DNA of 64,000 nucleotides, from contig JAUCFP010000006.1 in assembly GCA_030348385.1 (NCBI GenBank), positions 1,488,001 to 1,552,000 on the forward strand, in the 5' to 3' direction. Position numbers and translations under genes: made by a program. The notes under the pieces are model-generated. The model searched no databases, was not told the origin of the DNA, and saw nothing but the letters and a program-made list of their open reading frames with translations. Shown in pieces: positions 33,697 to 43,121 of the stretch (the first letter of the stretch is position 1; each line of letters opens with the position of its first letter). The DNA comes from Cytobacillus sp. NJ13. Lineage in GTDB: Bacteria > Bacillota > Bacilli > Bacillales > Cytobacillaceae.

Positions 33697-34626
33697 CTAG
33701 TATTTTTTTAGAGATTCAATCATGAGTTGCCAGAAACCTTCGACATCGAGCTCCATGCCGAACTTGGCATTGATTCTCCTGCCTGTGACGCCATGCAGGT
33801 CGACTAATGTTGTTCCTGCGGTGAACTCGCCTTTTGTCTCCACGGCAATATTGACAGCTTTCATCTTAAACAGTTCTGGGGCAACAAGATAGGCTACCGT
33901 CAACACATCGTGTACCGGTGCTCCATCGAAATCGAACATTTCTTTATAGGTGGAAGCAAAAAATACTAATAATTCACCGACAATTTTGGCGACTTTATTA
34001 TCGATTTGGTTCACTTGCTGAATCACGTCTCTTGTTGCTAATGCCTGGTGGGTGATATCCAAGCCCATGACACAGATTGGCAGGCCGCTGTCAAAAACTT
34101 TTTTCGCAGCCTCTGGATCAGCCCATATATTAAATTCAGCCGTTGGCGTCCAGTTGCCAATGGTTCCTCCTCCCATTAAGACGATTTCTTCAATATTATC
34201 CTTAATTTCCGGTGCTTTTGTTAAAGCAAGGCCAATATTGGTAAGCGGTCCTGTCGGAACAAGGGTTACCGGTTCTTTTGATTCTTTTGCGAGCCTGATG
34301 ATTGTATCGACCCCATGCTCGTTGCTCCAGCTGCGGGATGGTTCTGGCAGCTCCGGGCCATCCAAGCCTGACTCTCCATGGATGCCTGGCGCGTTTTCGC
34401 GCAGGCGGACCATCGGCTCACTCGCTCCTTTTGAAACAATGACATCATGCAAGGAAACTAAATCGCAAATTTTTAACGCATTATCCGTTGTTTTTTCAAT
34501 TTCGGCATTTCCAGAAACAGTTGTAATTCCTAAAATTTCCAATTCCGGCCGTGCAGCGGCTAAAATAATCGCAATGGCATCATCATGACCTGGATCACAA
34601 TCTAAAATAATTTTTCTTTGACTCAT
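33697..34626 (-). CDS. Nucleoside hydrolase (IunH family)
   Basis: 309-aa hydrolase. The calcium-binding DCDPGHDDAIAIILAAARP opens the protein, followed by GPTGPLTNIGLAL-type motifs (VPTGPLTNIGLALT), NIWADPEAAKKVF and APVHDVLTVAYLV. It cleaves ribonucleosides, probably uridine or inosine. ATG at 34626 has AGAGGTGA 7 bases upstream; ATG two codons earlier is the alternative. It follows nupC by 17-23 bases and precedes rbsK. Confidence 0.92.
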   Translation of the reverse strand: MSQRKIILDCDPGHDDAIAIILAAARPELEILGITTVSGNAEIEKTTDNALKICDLVSLHDVIVSKGASEPMVRLRENAPGIHGESGLDGPELPEPSRSWSNEHGVDTIIRLAKESKEPVTLVPTGPLTNIGLALTKAPEIKDNIEEIVLMGGGTIGNWTPTAEFNIWADPEAAKKVFDSGLPICVMGLDITHQALATRDVIQQVNQIDNKVAKIVGELLVFFASTYKEMFDFDGAPVHDVLTVAYLVAPELFKMKAVNIAVETKGEFTAGTTLVDLHGVTGRRINAKFGMELDVEGFWQLMIESLKKY

Positions 34627-34649
34627 TTTCATTCACCTCTATTATACTA

Positions 34650-35831
34650 TTACATTACAATCCCCATTATTGTCCCTGAAATGACAGATGCTAATGTTGC
34701 ACCTAACAATAATTTCAAAGAATATTTGGCAACATAACTTCCTTGTTTTTCACTGATTGATTTAATTGAACCAGCGACAATACCCACTGTTCCAAAATTA
34801 GCAAAACTAACCAAGTAAACAGATACGATTGCAATGGTTTTATCAGAAAGACCATTTGCAATATCACCAAAACTCAGCATGGCAACAAATTCATTTGTTA
34901 CAAGCTTTGTAGCCATAATACCACCAGCTTGTACAGCTTCTGCCCAAGGGATGCCCATTAAGAAGGCGATTGGGGCAAAAATATAACCGATAACCGTTTG
35001 GAAAGAAACATCAAATACGCCGAGGAAAATGACATTAACCAATTCCATCAGGGAAATAAATCCTAATAGCATAGCAGCGACAACAATCACAATTTTAAAA
35101 CCGTCCATGACGCTATCCCCAACCATTTGGAAGAAAGGAACTCTTTCATTTTCTTCAACTTGAATTAGATCGTCATTTTCTTCTAAATCATATGGATTAA
35201 TAATATTTGCCACGATAAGCGCACTAAAGATATTCAATACGACAGCGGTTACAACATATTTTGGCTCTAGCATGGTCATATAAGCCCCGACCATTGCCAT
35301 ACTGACTGCACTCATTGCTGAAGTACAAATGGTGTAAAGTCTTTTTTGGGATAAAAGAGGAATTTGTTTAATTATCGTCAAGAACACTTCAGGTTGTCCA
35401 AGTGCAGCTGTAGATACAGCAAAATAACTTTCTAATCTGCCCATTCCTGTTATTTTACTCAAAATTAAACCTATATATTTGATAATGAATGGCAGCACTT
35501 TAATATAATTTAGGATTCCAATTAACACCGACATGAAAACAAGAGGCAGTAACGCTACAAAGAAAAACGTTGTTGCACCTTCATTTACCATTCCGCCAAA
35601 GACAAATTGTATTCCTGCATCAGCAATCTTCATTAAACTTTCAAAAAAAGAGCCCACTTTGGTAAGAACAGTGAGACCTATACTTGTATTCATCATGAAG
35701 AACACTAATATCAATTGCACCGCCAACATGATAAGAATTCGTTTATACTTAATTTGTTTTCTATTATTACTAACTAGAAAACCAATCACAAAAACAAGCA
35801 AAATTCCTGTTATGAAGAAAATAAAATTCAT
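34650..35831 (-). CDS. nupC: NupC-family concentrative nucleoside transporter
   Basis: 393-aa membrane protein of the CNT family, importing nucleosides with protons or sodium. Conserved features are GVEFFFG-like VFGGMVNEGATTFFFVALLP, GQPEVFLTIIKQIPLLSQ, the TNEFVAMLSFGDI segment and SVYLVSFANFGTVGIVAGSI. ATG at 35831 with GGGAGAGG 6 bases upstream. A near-perfect cre box and a long stem-loop lie in its 150-bp upstream region. Confidence 0.93.
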   Translation of the reverse strand: MNFIFFITGILLVFVIGFLVSNNRKQIKYKRILIMLAVQLILVFFMMNTSIGLTVLTKVGSFFESLMKIADAGIQFVFGGMVNEGATTFFFVALLPLVFMSVLIGILNYIKVLPFIIKYIGLILSKITGMGRLESYFAVSTAALGQPEVFLTIIKQIPLLSQKRLYTICTSAMSAVSMAMVGAYMTMLEPKYVVTAVVLNIFSALIVANIINPYDLEENDDLIQVEENERVPFFQMVGDSVMDGFKIVIVVAAMLLGFISLMELVNVIFLGVFDVSFQTVIGYIFAPIAFLMGIPWAEAVQAGGIMATKLVTNEFVAMLSFGDIANGLSDKTIAIVSVYLVSFANFGTVGIVAGSIKSISEKQGSYVAKYSLKLLLGATLASVISGTIMGIVM

Positions 35832-35851
35832 GTGCAGCCTCTCCCTTTATA

Positions 35852-35865
35852 TGGCAACGCTTTCA
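35852..35865 (-). promoter_or_regulatory. cre box upstream of nupC
   Basis: Minus-strand TGAAAGCGTTGCCA matches the CcpA consensus TGWAARCGYTWNCW at all but one position. It lies about 25 bases before the nupC start, where bound CcpA would act as a roadblock. Confidence 0.7.
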
Positions 35866-35869
35866 AATA

Positions 35870-35951
35870 TACAAAAAAGAAACTTCTATAAAGTATGGCT
35901 GTTATCGATTATTGTAAACAATAGTCTGATTAGTTAACTTTATAGAAGTTT
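35870..35951 (-). terminator. Long stem-loop with T run between psuG and nupC
   Basis: Exact 15-base arms AAACTTCTATAAAGT / ACTTTATAGAAGTTT enclose a 42-base loop holding a second hairpin (ATTGTTTACAAT). On the minus strand TTTCTTTTTT follows. It should end or attenuate psuKG transcripts before nupC. Confidence 0.75.
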
Positions 35952-35982
35952 AATTTATCCTATCTGCGAATTTATTTATTAA

Positions 35983-36900
35983 TTATTTTGTTTTGTTATT
36001 GAAACTAACTGCAATTTGGGTTCCTACTTTTGCATTGTGTTTTACTAATTCAATATTGGCATCAAGGCTTTTACCGCCAGTTATTTCTTTAATTTTCCCC
36101 AGCAGGAATGGTGTGCTATCTTTACCAACAATATGTTTTTCTTCTGCTTCCTTGATTGCCTGATCGATAATTCCATTGATATAATCTTCATCCATCGCAT
36201 GTTCTTCAGGAATCGGATTTGCGATTACCGCTCCGCCTTTAAGGTCTAATTCCCATTTCACTTTTAATGTATCAGCAATCACATCGATTGAATCTGTAGA
36301 GAAGTTTAATTTATGTTCACTTTTTCTTGTATAGAATGCAGGCAGGACTTCTGTTTCATATCCAATGACAGGAACTCCTTTTGTTTCTAAATACTCAAGA
36401 GTCAGACCTAAATCAAGGATTGATTTAGCGCCTGCACAAATGACAGCCACATCTGTTTGTGCTAATTCTTCAAGGTCAGCTGAAATGTCCATAGTCGTTT
36501 CTGCCCCTTTATGAACCCCGCCAATACCGCCTGTTACAAAGATTTTTATATCAGCTAAGTCGGCACAAATCATGGTTGTTGCAACAGTCGTTGCACCTAA
36601 TTGTTTCGTAGCAATAATTTGCGCTAGATCACGTCTTGATACTTTAGCAACACCCGAACTTTTTCCAAATAGCTCTAATTCATCATCTGTTAAACCAATT
36701 TTAATTTTTCCATCAATGATCGCAATGGTTGCTGGAACAGCACCGTTGTCACGAACAATTTGTTCGACTTCACGAGCCATTTGTACGTTTTGAGGATAAG
36801 GCATACCATGAGAAATAATCGTGGATTCTAATGCTACAATGGCTTTCCCTTCTGTTTTTGCTTGCTGTACCTCTGCAGATAGTTCAATATATTGTTTCAT
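35983..36900 (-). CDS. psuG: Pseudouridine-5'-phosphate glycosidase
   Basis: 305-aa enzyme that splits pseudouridine 5'-phosphate into uracil and ribose 5-phosphate by breaking a C-glycosidic bond. Family motifs are ALESTIISHGMPYPQNV near the N-terminus, GATTVATTMICADLADI, FVTGGIGGVHKGAE and the C-terminal TPFLLGKIKEITGGKSLDAN. ATG at 36900 directly follows the psuK stop with GGAGGAAATG overlapping it, so the pair is tightly coupled. Confidence 0.95.
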   Translation of the reverse strand: MKQYIELSAEVQQAKTEGKAIVALESTIISHGMPYPQNVQMAREVEQIVRDNGAVPATIAIIDGKIKIGLTDDELELFGKSSGVAKVSRRDLAQIIATKQLGATTVATTMICADLADIKIFVTGGIGGVHKGAETTMDISADLEELAQTDVAVICAGAKSILDLGLTLEYLETKGVPVIGYETEVLPAFYTRKSEHKLNFSTDSIDVIADTLKVKWELDLKGGAVIANPIPEEHAMDEDYINGIIDQAIKEAEEKHIVGKDSTPFLLGKIKEITGGKSLDANIELVKHNAKVGTQIAVSFNNKTK

Positions 36901-38007
36901 TTACATTTCCTCCATATCTAAAATAAATTGTTTTTGAGATAATTCTTGCCTAACTGTATACTTTGACATAATGGTTTTGTGTGCATTGACCAAACCAGAT
37001 TTGATAATGTGGTCCAATTCTTTCTTTTGCAGCCAGGAATAAATAACTCCTGAACAAAATGAATCTCCTGCACCTGTCACATCAACTACCTTTGGTGTTT
37101 CGATAGCTGGGAAATAATAAATCTCTCCATTCTCAACCCCCGCCATTACACCTTTGGATCCATTGGTCACAATCACATTTTTTACACCCAGCTTCAGCCA
37201 CTTTTTAACCGCTTCTTCCCAATCTTTCTTATCATTCATAGTCATGTTCATGTAGGTTTCGGTTTCATCTTTGTTTACTATGAGCCAGCTCACTGAATTC
37301 AGCGATTTTGGAAGCCTGTTCATTTTTGGCACTGAAACAGGGATAATTGCTAATGGAATATGATGTTTGGAAGTAAAGGAACAAAGAAAATCAATCGTTT
37401 CACTCGGGCAATTCAAATCAGCAACGATACATTTAGCCTTTCTGAGTATATGGCTGTTTTTGATCAGCAGCTCAGGTGTAATGTTTTCATATATATCCAT
37501 GTCAGCTACTGCGATTGATAGATCGCCATTTTTATCTAATACTGCCGTATAGGAACCTGTAGACGAATGTTCAAAGGCAGCAACATGCTCCAAATTCATA
37601 AATGGAGATGATAAATCATAAATCTCTTTCCATTCTGAATCGTTCCCTCTGGCTGATAATAAGATGACTTCCTCACCAAGTCTTCCCAAGTTTTCCGCAA
37701 TATTTCTTGCCACTCCTCCTACCGATGTAGAAGATTTAACTGGATTAGATGTTTCATGAGTGATCACATGTTTTGCATAAAACTTTCGATCAACATTAGC
37801 TCCGCCAATACAAATTATAGGATTTGTTTCATTTAACACATAAGCTTTTCCTAATATATATTCCTTCTTGATTAACCCGGAAATAATATTGGCAATGGAG
37901 GACATGGATAATCCAACTGCTTCAGATAATTCCTGCTGAGAGATAAATGGATTTTCTCTGATCAAGTCTGCGATTATTTTTTCATTTTCGCTCATTTCAA
38001 TAGTCAT
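36901..38007 (-). CDS. psuK: Pseudouridine kinase with N-terminal HTH (PfkB family)
   Basis: 368-aa kinase. The N-terminal 60 residues form a winged helix (NPFISQQELSEAVGLSMSSI) and the rest is a PfkB kinase with ICIGGANVDRKFYA, GGVARNIAENLGRLG and DVTGAGDSFCSGVI holding the catalytic Asp. It makes pseudouridine 5'-phosphate for PsuG; the HTH suggests self-regulation. ATG at 38007 after GAGAGGGGGG is preferred over an upstream in-frame start at 38028. A homologue lies divergently at 39449. Confidence 0.9.
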   Translation of the reverse strand: MTIEMSENEKIIADLIRENPFISQQELSEAVGLSMSSIANIISGLIKKEYILGKAYVLNETNPIICIGGANVDRKFYAKHVITHETSNPVKSSTSVGGVARNIAENLGRLGEEVILLSARGNDSEWKEIYDLSSPFMNLEHVAAFEHSSTGSYTAVLDKNGDLSIAVADMDIYENITPELLIKNSHILRKAKCIVADLNCPSETIDFLCSFTSKHHIPLAIIPVSVPKMNRLPKSLNSVSWLIVNKDETETYMNMTMNDKKDWEEAVKKWLKLGVKNVIVTNGSKGVMAGVENGEIYYFPAIETPKVVDVTGAGDSFCSGVIYSWLQKKELDHIIKSGLVNAHKTIMSKYTVRQELSQKQFILDMEEM

Positions 38008-38066
38008 GTTATCCCCCCTCTCTCTCAATCTACTTAAACAAAAGTTTGTTTGTTAAACACATGTTC

Positions 38067-38094
38067 AGTATACGCTTTCATTTTAAATTGTCAA
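38067..38094 (-). promoter_or_regulatory. psuK promoter with cre box
   Basis: Minus-strand TTGACA, 16-base spacer, TATACT. The -10 is embedded in TGAAAGCGTATACT, a cre match with one mismatch, so CcpA repression is likely. An imperfect repeat TTAAACAAA / TTTGTTTGTTAA downstream (about 38036-38057) could be the HTH kinase operator. Confidence 0.75.
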
Positions 38095-38151
38095 TAGTTT
38101 TTAAAAAAATTGAATTATATTTTAAGAGCCTGTTAAAATATGGATGTGGAA

Positions 38152-38192
38152 TTACGCTCACCGGTTCCCCCTTGGGAAGCCGGTGAGCGTAA
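38152..38192. terminator. Strong hairpin after the DMT permease gene
   Basis: Perfect 13-bp stem TTACGCTCACCGG / CCGGTGAGCGTAA with a 15-base loop, 11 bases past the permease stop. T run is poor on both strands. Confidence 0.65.
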
Positions 38193-38202
38193 ACAATAAA
38201 CA

Positions 38203-39159
38203 TCAGCTGCTATGTTTTTTCAAATCCCCTAACATAGCAGATTGGTTATTTACATTTTGTTTTAAAATTTTCATATTACTTCCCTGTCTGTTTCTGCCAA
38301 GCATGACTGGTAAACTCATACCGAGAATAATGGTTGCGATCCCAGCGATTTGAAGTGCAGTAACTGTTTCACTTAATAAAATGACAGATACAAGTACGGC
38401 AATAGGCAATTCAATCGCACTCAGTATCGATGACCTTCCTAAACCAACTTTAGGAACGGCAATCGTGAATAGAAAGACCGGTATGATCATTCCAAATAAC
38501 CCCAAAGCCAAACCATACATCCAAAGTCCTTCGTTAAACAAAGTCCCGTTCCAAATAATATCCGGCGACTGAAAAACTGCCGTTGTTATTAAAGCAAAGA
38601 AAGAAACCCATACTAACCGATTAGAAGTTGTCATATTTGCAGTTGCCCTTCCATTGACAAATAAAAATAGTGAATAACAAAGAGCTGCTGCTAAACCCCA
38701 TAACCACCCTTGAAAGGGTATCTCAGATAGATCAACATCGATTAAACCAGCTGCCGGTATTGTCCCTCCTACCAATATGATTAAAGATAGTAATTCAATT
38801 CGAGTTGGAAATTGGCGTCTTGTTATACAAGAAATCAACATACCTATCCATGTAAATTGAAACAAAAGGACAACTGCCAATGAAGCTGGCAAATAGTTCA
38901 AAGAACGGCCATATACAATATTTGTTAAGCCTGTTAAAACCCCAGCAAGAATAAGAATTTTTATTCCGTTAAAGCTTAATTTTGTTCTGCTTGTAAGCAA
39001 GAATATTCCTGCAGCAAGGCAAAAGCCGATAAAAAATTGACTTGTAACTGCTTCTGAGACCGAAAAACCACTGCTCATTGCCAGTTTTATGATGGTAGAA
39101 ACGACACCATAACTGCTTGCGGCTATCACTACCATCAGGGGATATAGATACATTCTCAT
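38203..39159 (-). CDS. EamA/DMT-family permease
   Basis: 318-aa membrane protein with ten helices in two EamA repeats, typical of drug/metabolite exporters (VTSQFFIGFCLAAGIFLLTS in the first half; SAIELPIAVLVSVILLSETV in the second). The C-terminal tail is basic and polar. Substrate unknown; the position between two pseudouridine-kinase-like genes suggests a nucleoside or base, but that is inference. ATG at 39159 after GAGGAGAAG. Confidence 0.88.
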   Translation of the reverse strand: MRMYLYPLMVVIAASSYGVVSTIIKLAMSSGFSVSEAVTSQFFIGFCLAAGIFLLTSRTKLSFNGIKILILAGVLTGLTNIVYGRSLNYLPASLAVVLLFQFTWIGMLISCITRRQFPTRIELLSLIILVGGTIPAAGLIDVDLSEIPFQGWLWGLAAALCYSLFLFVNGRATANMTTSNRLVWVSFFALITTAVFQSPDIIWNGTLFNEGLWMYGLALGLFGMIIPVFLFTIAVPKVGLGRSSILSAIELPIAVLVSVILLSETVTALQIAGIATIILGMSLPVMLGRNRQGSNMKILKQNVNNQSAMLGDLKKHSS

Positions 39160-39448
39160 AGTTCACTTCTCCTCATATATTAAATTGAACGTATTTATGA
39201 TTTTAAAAATTCCATAAAAAAATCATAATCTCCAATATAAATCACAGATTGACTTTTTTGCAATGTATTTTTTGGTTATAATGGATTGACTAATTAATCT
39301 GATCAGGTCATATAAACTAGAGCTATTATGTTATGCGAGTTGTCTGGCAGATTCATTCTTCTGTCTTTTATAAAGTAAAATGTATGATAATGGGTCCTTA
39401 CGCTTAAGTAGTTACAAACCATTGTTTACGGGGAAATGAGGTTGCTTC

Positions 39449-40567
39449 ATGGATAAAGAGAAACAAATTTTACATTACATAAAAATGAATCCTTACATAT
39501 CACAGCAAGAATTATCAAGTAAAGTAGGCTTATCCCGACCTGCCGTTGCTAATTATATTGCTAACCTGACAAGACGCGGCGAAATTAAAGGCCGTGGCTA
39601 TATACTGCGAGATGAATCGCAGATTGTCTGTATTGGAGGGGCCAACACAGACCGGAAAGCACGGACAAATGAGAAGGTGCGCCTATATTCATCAAATCCG
39701 GTAAAAATAACCGAGGCTTGTGGCGGTGTAGCACGCAATTTTGCCGAAAATTTAAGTCGCCTGGGCGTAAACACTTCTCTTATTGCTTGTGTCGGAGACG
39801 ATAGAGAGGGGAACTGGATCTTAAAGGAAACGAAGAGCCAAGGGGTTGATGTTAGTCAAGTATGGGTGCTTCCAGCAGAAAGGACCGGAACTTTTACGAC
39901 CTTATTAGATATTGATGGCGAGAGCATTGTCTCTATGGCCGATATGAATATTTACGAAAAAATTACTATTTCCATGTTCGAGGAAAAATGGTCCCATATT
40001 GCTGCCTCACAAGCTGTTTTCCTTGATACGAATATTCCTAAGGAATGTATAAACTATTTGATTAAACGGTGCAGAGATGTAAACATCCCTTTGTATATTG
40101 ACCCTGTATCTTCTGCCAAAGCACAAAAACTTCCTTTGCGTCTTGACGGAGCAGAACTGCTGCTCCCTAACCGGGAAGAAGCAGAAATCCTTGCTGAAAT
40201 AAAAATTGACTCAATCAAGGACTGCCAAATTGCCTGTGAAAAAATTAGACAGCGCGGCGTTCAAAACGTGATTATAAAGCTTGGTGATCAGGGGGTTTAT
40301 TATTTCTCTGATGAGGAATCCGGACATTTGTCTCCTGTTAAAACAGATGTTGTTGATGTCACTGGGGCTGGTGAAGCTTTTGCTTCATGTGTCGTAAATG
40401 GACTCATGAACGAAGAATCGTTATTTAATGCTTGCCAGTTAGGACTGGCTGGTGCTGCTCTAACCATTCAAACTGAAGAATCTATATCATCCTTTTTAAA
40501 ACCTGAAAAACTTGATGAAATAGTAAGGAATTTTCGAGATGAAAACCAGAAGGCAAGAGAGGTTTAG
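39449..40567 (+). CDS. Second HTH-PfkB kinase (pseudouridine kinase-like)
   Basis: 372-aa paralogue of the psuK product at 36901, with the same layout: winged helix (NPYISQQELSSKVGLSRPAV), then PfkB kinase with VCIGGANTDRKA, ACGGVARNFAENLSRLGVN and catalytic VDVTGAGEAFASCVV. The usual GAGD is GAGE here, so the catalytic Asp of the anion hole motif is Glu. It may phosphorylate another nucleoside or act mainly as regulator. ATG at 39449 with GAGGTTGCTTC upstream; divergent from the DMT permease gene. Confidence 0.85.
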   Translation: MDKEKQILHYIKMNPYISQQELSSKVGLSRPAVANYIANLTRRGEIKGRGYILRDESQIVCIGGANTDRKARTNEKVRLYSSNPVKITEACGGVARNFAENLSRLGVNTSLIACVGDDREGNWILKETKSQGVDVSQVWVLPAERTGTFTTLLDIDGESIVSMADMNIYEKITISMFEEKWSHIAASQAVFLDTNIPKECINYLIKRCRDVNIPLYIDPVSSAKAQKLPLRLDGAELLLPNREEAEILAEIKIDSIKDCQIACEKIRQRGVQNVIIKLGDQGVYYFSDEESGHLSPVKTDVVDVTGAGEAFASCVVNGLMNEESLFNACQLGLAGAALTIQTEESISSFLKPEKLDEIVRNFRDENQKAREV

Positions 40568-40591
40568 GCTGCAGCCTTCAATCAATAATAA

Positions 40592-40635
40592 AAGAGGGTG
40601 ACTCAAAAGATTGTTATCTTTTAGGTCACCCTCTT
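40592..40635. terminator. Terminator after the second HTH-PfkB gene
   Basis: Stem AAGAGGGTGAC / GTCACCCTCTT with an inner stem AAAAGAT / ATCTTTT. Strong hairpin lacking a long T run. Confidence 0.7.
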
Positions 40636-41001
40636 CATTGTTGCCTGCTTATAAGATTGCTTTTTCAATCCTGTATTAAATCCAGATGCAAAACAATAGT
40701 ATAGTAGAATACGTACATTAAACCTAATATGCCAATTTATATACGGGTTTAGAGCATTACTGAGATAAAAGCAGTCTATGACGGCTAGAAGTGTTCTAAA
40801 TGTGAAATATGACAGAATATGCTGAATTGCCACGTTTGAGTACAATCAATTATTAATGATACCTTTATTATTGGAAGATAATAATGAATTAACTTATTTG
40901 CAGGGACATCCTTGTGAAAAACATCACGAAAGGGAGTTGATACTGTTGAGAAATGTAAAAAACCCCAATAGGGTTTTTTGTAACGCTTTTTCAATATAAT
41001 C
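40636..41001. other. Intergenic region, no supported gene
   Basis: About 365 bases. A plus-strand frame from ATG at about 40857 (MIPLLLEDNNELTYLQGHPC) runs 47 codons but has no ribosome site and reads into the terminator at 40957, so I do not call it. A short remnant is possible. Confidence 0.4.
40957..40979. terminator. Terminator of the 208-aa exported protein gene
   Basis: AAAAAACCCC-AATA-GGGTTTTTT, symmetrical and able to act on both strands; 22 bases from the minus-strand stop. Confidence 0.75.
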
Positions 41002-41628
41002 TTACTTAATTGCCTTCATTTCCTGTTTATACTTTTTAATAGCATCTTTTGTTAGCTTTTTAACGAATTTATCATCACCTTTAAATTCTAATTCTTCATT
41101 CTGACCTTCCAATGGAGCCTTCCCATATATCCCACTTAGTGGAATGTATGTGCCTGGATCAGAACTACTTTCATCCATAAATAAAATATAATGCTTTCCG
41201 TTTTTCATAAGTTCATAGCCATCATTGGAATAAATGATTCTCTTTTTTCCATCTCCAATGGTATCTGTTGCTGAATTTTCTAAAATTGGAATGATACTAG
41301 CCTTTGAAATATCATCCCCTGTCGTATTTTTTAATACCTTCTTAACTTGAAAATCTGATATGGTGAATCCGCCAATTACCCCTTCGTAACCATCTTCCCC
41401 CTCAACACCATCTGTAAGTATCTTAGGCTCTTCATTTGGTAATTTTTCACCAATAACTATTAAAGTGGCCTTATTTTCCATCGTTTCTAAGTTCTCAATT
41501 ATTTCTCTTTTTCCGTTTCCGTAGTATTTCTCTTCTACAATTGGTTTGTTCGCATTTACAGCGAAGACACCGCCAATGGCTACAAGAGAAATTATGCTTG
41601 CACCGATAATTAAGCTTTTAAGCTTCAT
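41002..41628 (-). CDS. Exported or membrane-anchored hypothetical protein (208 aa)
   Basis: N-terminal hydrophobic signal/anchor (LKSLIIGASIISLVAIGGVF) followed by a soluble extracellular domain with alternating charged strands (TLIVIGEKLPNEEPKILTDG; FTISDFQVKKVLKNTTGDD; GKHYILFMDESSSDPGTYIP). The tail is lysine-rich. No lipobox cysteine. I do not recognise a named family, though small Bacillus exported proteins with this layout are frequent. ATG at 41628 with GGGAGGAGC upstream. Monocistronic. Confidence 0.75.
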   Translation of the reverse strand: MKLKSLIIGASIISLVAIGGVFAVNANKPIVEEKYYGNGKREIIENLETMENKATLIVIGEKLPNEEPKILTDGVEGEDGYEGVIGGFTISDFQVKKVLKNTTGDDISKASIIPILENSATDTIGDGKKRIIYSNDGYELMKNGKHYILFMDESSSDPGTYIPLSGIYGKAPLEGQNEELEFKGDDKFVKKLTKDAIKKYKQEMKAIK

Positions 41629-41898
41629 ATAATATGCTCCTCCCGCAATTAATATCTAGCACTAATTCCAGCCCAATCATCTGCAACTGGACGAACTGAA
41701 TAAATCTACACGCTTTACTTCTTCTAGTTCAACCAAAAATTTTTATCATTTTTTGTGTTACAATGAAGATAAAAATTTTTTTCTGAACAAAACAAAGAAT
41801 TTGTCTCTAAGCGTTACATTCAAAAAGATTAACGATAGAAAATATTATTGATGAAGCTTTTTCTTCTAGTGTAATTGAAGGGAGCGTGGGCGGAAAAA

Positions 41899-42315
41899 AT
41901 GTACACTGTTCTTACATATTTTGTTTCCCTTTTTGTCATTGTGATATCAGTATTTATTACACTTTTTATCAAGAATGAACTAGAGCGAATGTTTCGAGAA
42001 AAAAATAATATGGTCCCTTTTCATATATGTAATGTGCTTATTACCTTAATGGTTTCTTTTGCAGCACATGCTGTAATGACTATTTATATCATTGGGAATG
42101 AACTCAATTGGATACTACAACTTGTAATCCTCATGTTCATTATCTTACCAATTTATATTTTAGGGCACTTTGCATTTGAAAAATATAAATTAGTGTATCA
42201 AAAATACAAAACCGCTGAGAGCGGGAAAGTTATTGTACTTAACGAAAAGTACTTAAAAAAGAAAAGGTGGCCTTCAAAATTCAAAAATTATAATGACTTT
42301 TCTAGGGAAAAGTAA
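41899..42315 (+). CDS. Small integral membrane protein (138 aa)
   Basis: Three predicted membrane helices (about 4-23, 43-65, 72-95), a basic cytoplasmic tail with KYLKKKRWPSKF, and no known family. ATG at 41899 (MYTVLTYF) has GGGCGG nearby; a TTG at 41875 would add eight residues and has no better site. It stands alone between the exported protein and the cupin gene. Confidence 0.65.
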   Translation: MYTVLTYFVSLFVIVISVFITLFIKNELERMFREKNNMVPFHICNVLITLMVSFAAHAVMTIYIIGNELNWILQLVILMFIILPIYILGHFAFEKYKLVYQKYKTAESGKVIVLNEKYLKKKRWPSKFKNYNDFSREK

Positions 42316-42405
42316 ATCAAGGGAATATAAAAAAGAGTTTTTTCTTTGGTTAAGTTAACCCAGGGAACCTTTTAGGTATTTTATCGAAGGATTGGAGCAA
42401 TAAAG

Positions 42406-42921
42406 ATGAAAAATGAGCAATATTGGGTTTCAAAACTTGGATTAACCCCCCATCCAGAAGGCGGATATTATAAAAGAACGTTTGAATCAGAGGAATGTAC
42501 TTCTGATCAAGAATTGTCTGTGAATTTTGTGGGAACACGTAAGCTCTATACAAGCATTTATTTTTTATTAACGTCTAATGATGTGTCCCACTTTCATCGA
42601 TTAAAATCGGATGAATTATGGTATTTTCACGCTGGAAGTCCATTAACCATTCATGTCATCCATGAAAATAGTGAATATGAAGAAATTAAATTAGGAATAA
42701 ACCTTGATATTGGAGAAGTACCTCAAGCTTTAGTTCCGAAAAATTCAATCTTTGGTTCGTCTGTAATGGAGGAGGATACATTCTCACTAGTAGGTTGTAT
42801 GGTTTCTCCAGGCTTTGAATTTCAGGATTTTGAAATGTTCACACAAGCCGACCTTTTATCAAAATATCCTCAATATAAGGAAATTATTTTAAAGTTAGCA
42901 TATGAAAAGATTCCTGAATAG
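42406..42921 (+). CDS. Cupin superfamily protein (DUF985)
   Basis: 171-aa single-domain cupin of the DUF985 family. Hallmarks are the start YWVSKLGLTPHPEGGYYKRT, the GTRKLYTSIYFLLTSNDVSH region, FHRLKSDELWYFHAGSPLTI and GCMVSPGFEFQDFEM near the end. Structural relatives bind sugars or nucleotides, but enzymatic role is unknown. ATG at 42406 with TTGGAGC upstream. Followed by a strong hairpin. Confidence 0.88.
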   Translation: MKNEQYWVSKLGLTPHPEGGYYKRTFESEECTSDQELSVNFVGTRKLYTSIYFLLTSNDVSHFHRLKSDELWYFHAGSPLTIHVIHENSEYEEIKLGINLDIGEVPQALVPKNSIFGSSVMEEDTFSLVGCMVSPGFEFQDFEMFTQADLLSKYPQYKEIILKLAYEKIPE

Positions 42922-43032
42922 AGGTTAAATGTACCCCGTAGTAACTGGCAGTAAGACGCTCACTCAAGGAGTAGAGAGCAAGGCGAAACAGCTCTGTATA
43001 TCCAATAAACGTTGGTGTTTATAGTAAAGAAA

Positions 43033-43058
43033 AGACCAAATCATATGCGATTTGGTCT
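43033..43058. terminator. Hairpin after the cupin gene
   Basis: Perfect 10-bp stem AGACCAAATC / GATTTGGTCT with a 6-base loop, about 110 bases after the stop. On the minus strand TTTTCTTT follows, so it may also end the frameshifted TGT-like gene. Confidence 0.6.
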
Positions 43059-43121
43059 GATAATTCATGTGCAACTTCATATTTTTTAATCCAAAACCGA
43101 CCCATATAGTTAGTTTGAGAT

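Noticed and set aside
40857..41000. 47-codon plus-strand frame starting MIPLLLEDNNELTYLQ
   Set aside because: No ribosome site, reads into a terminator hairpin and has no family resemblance; a remnant at most.
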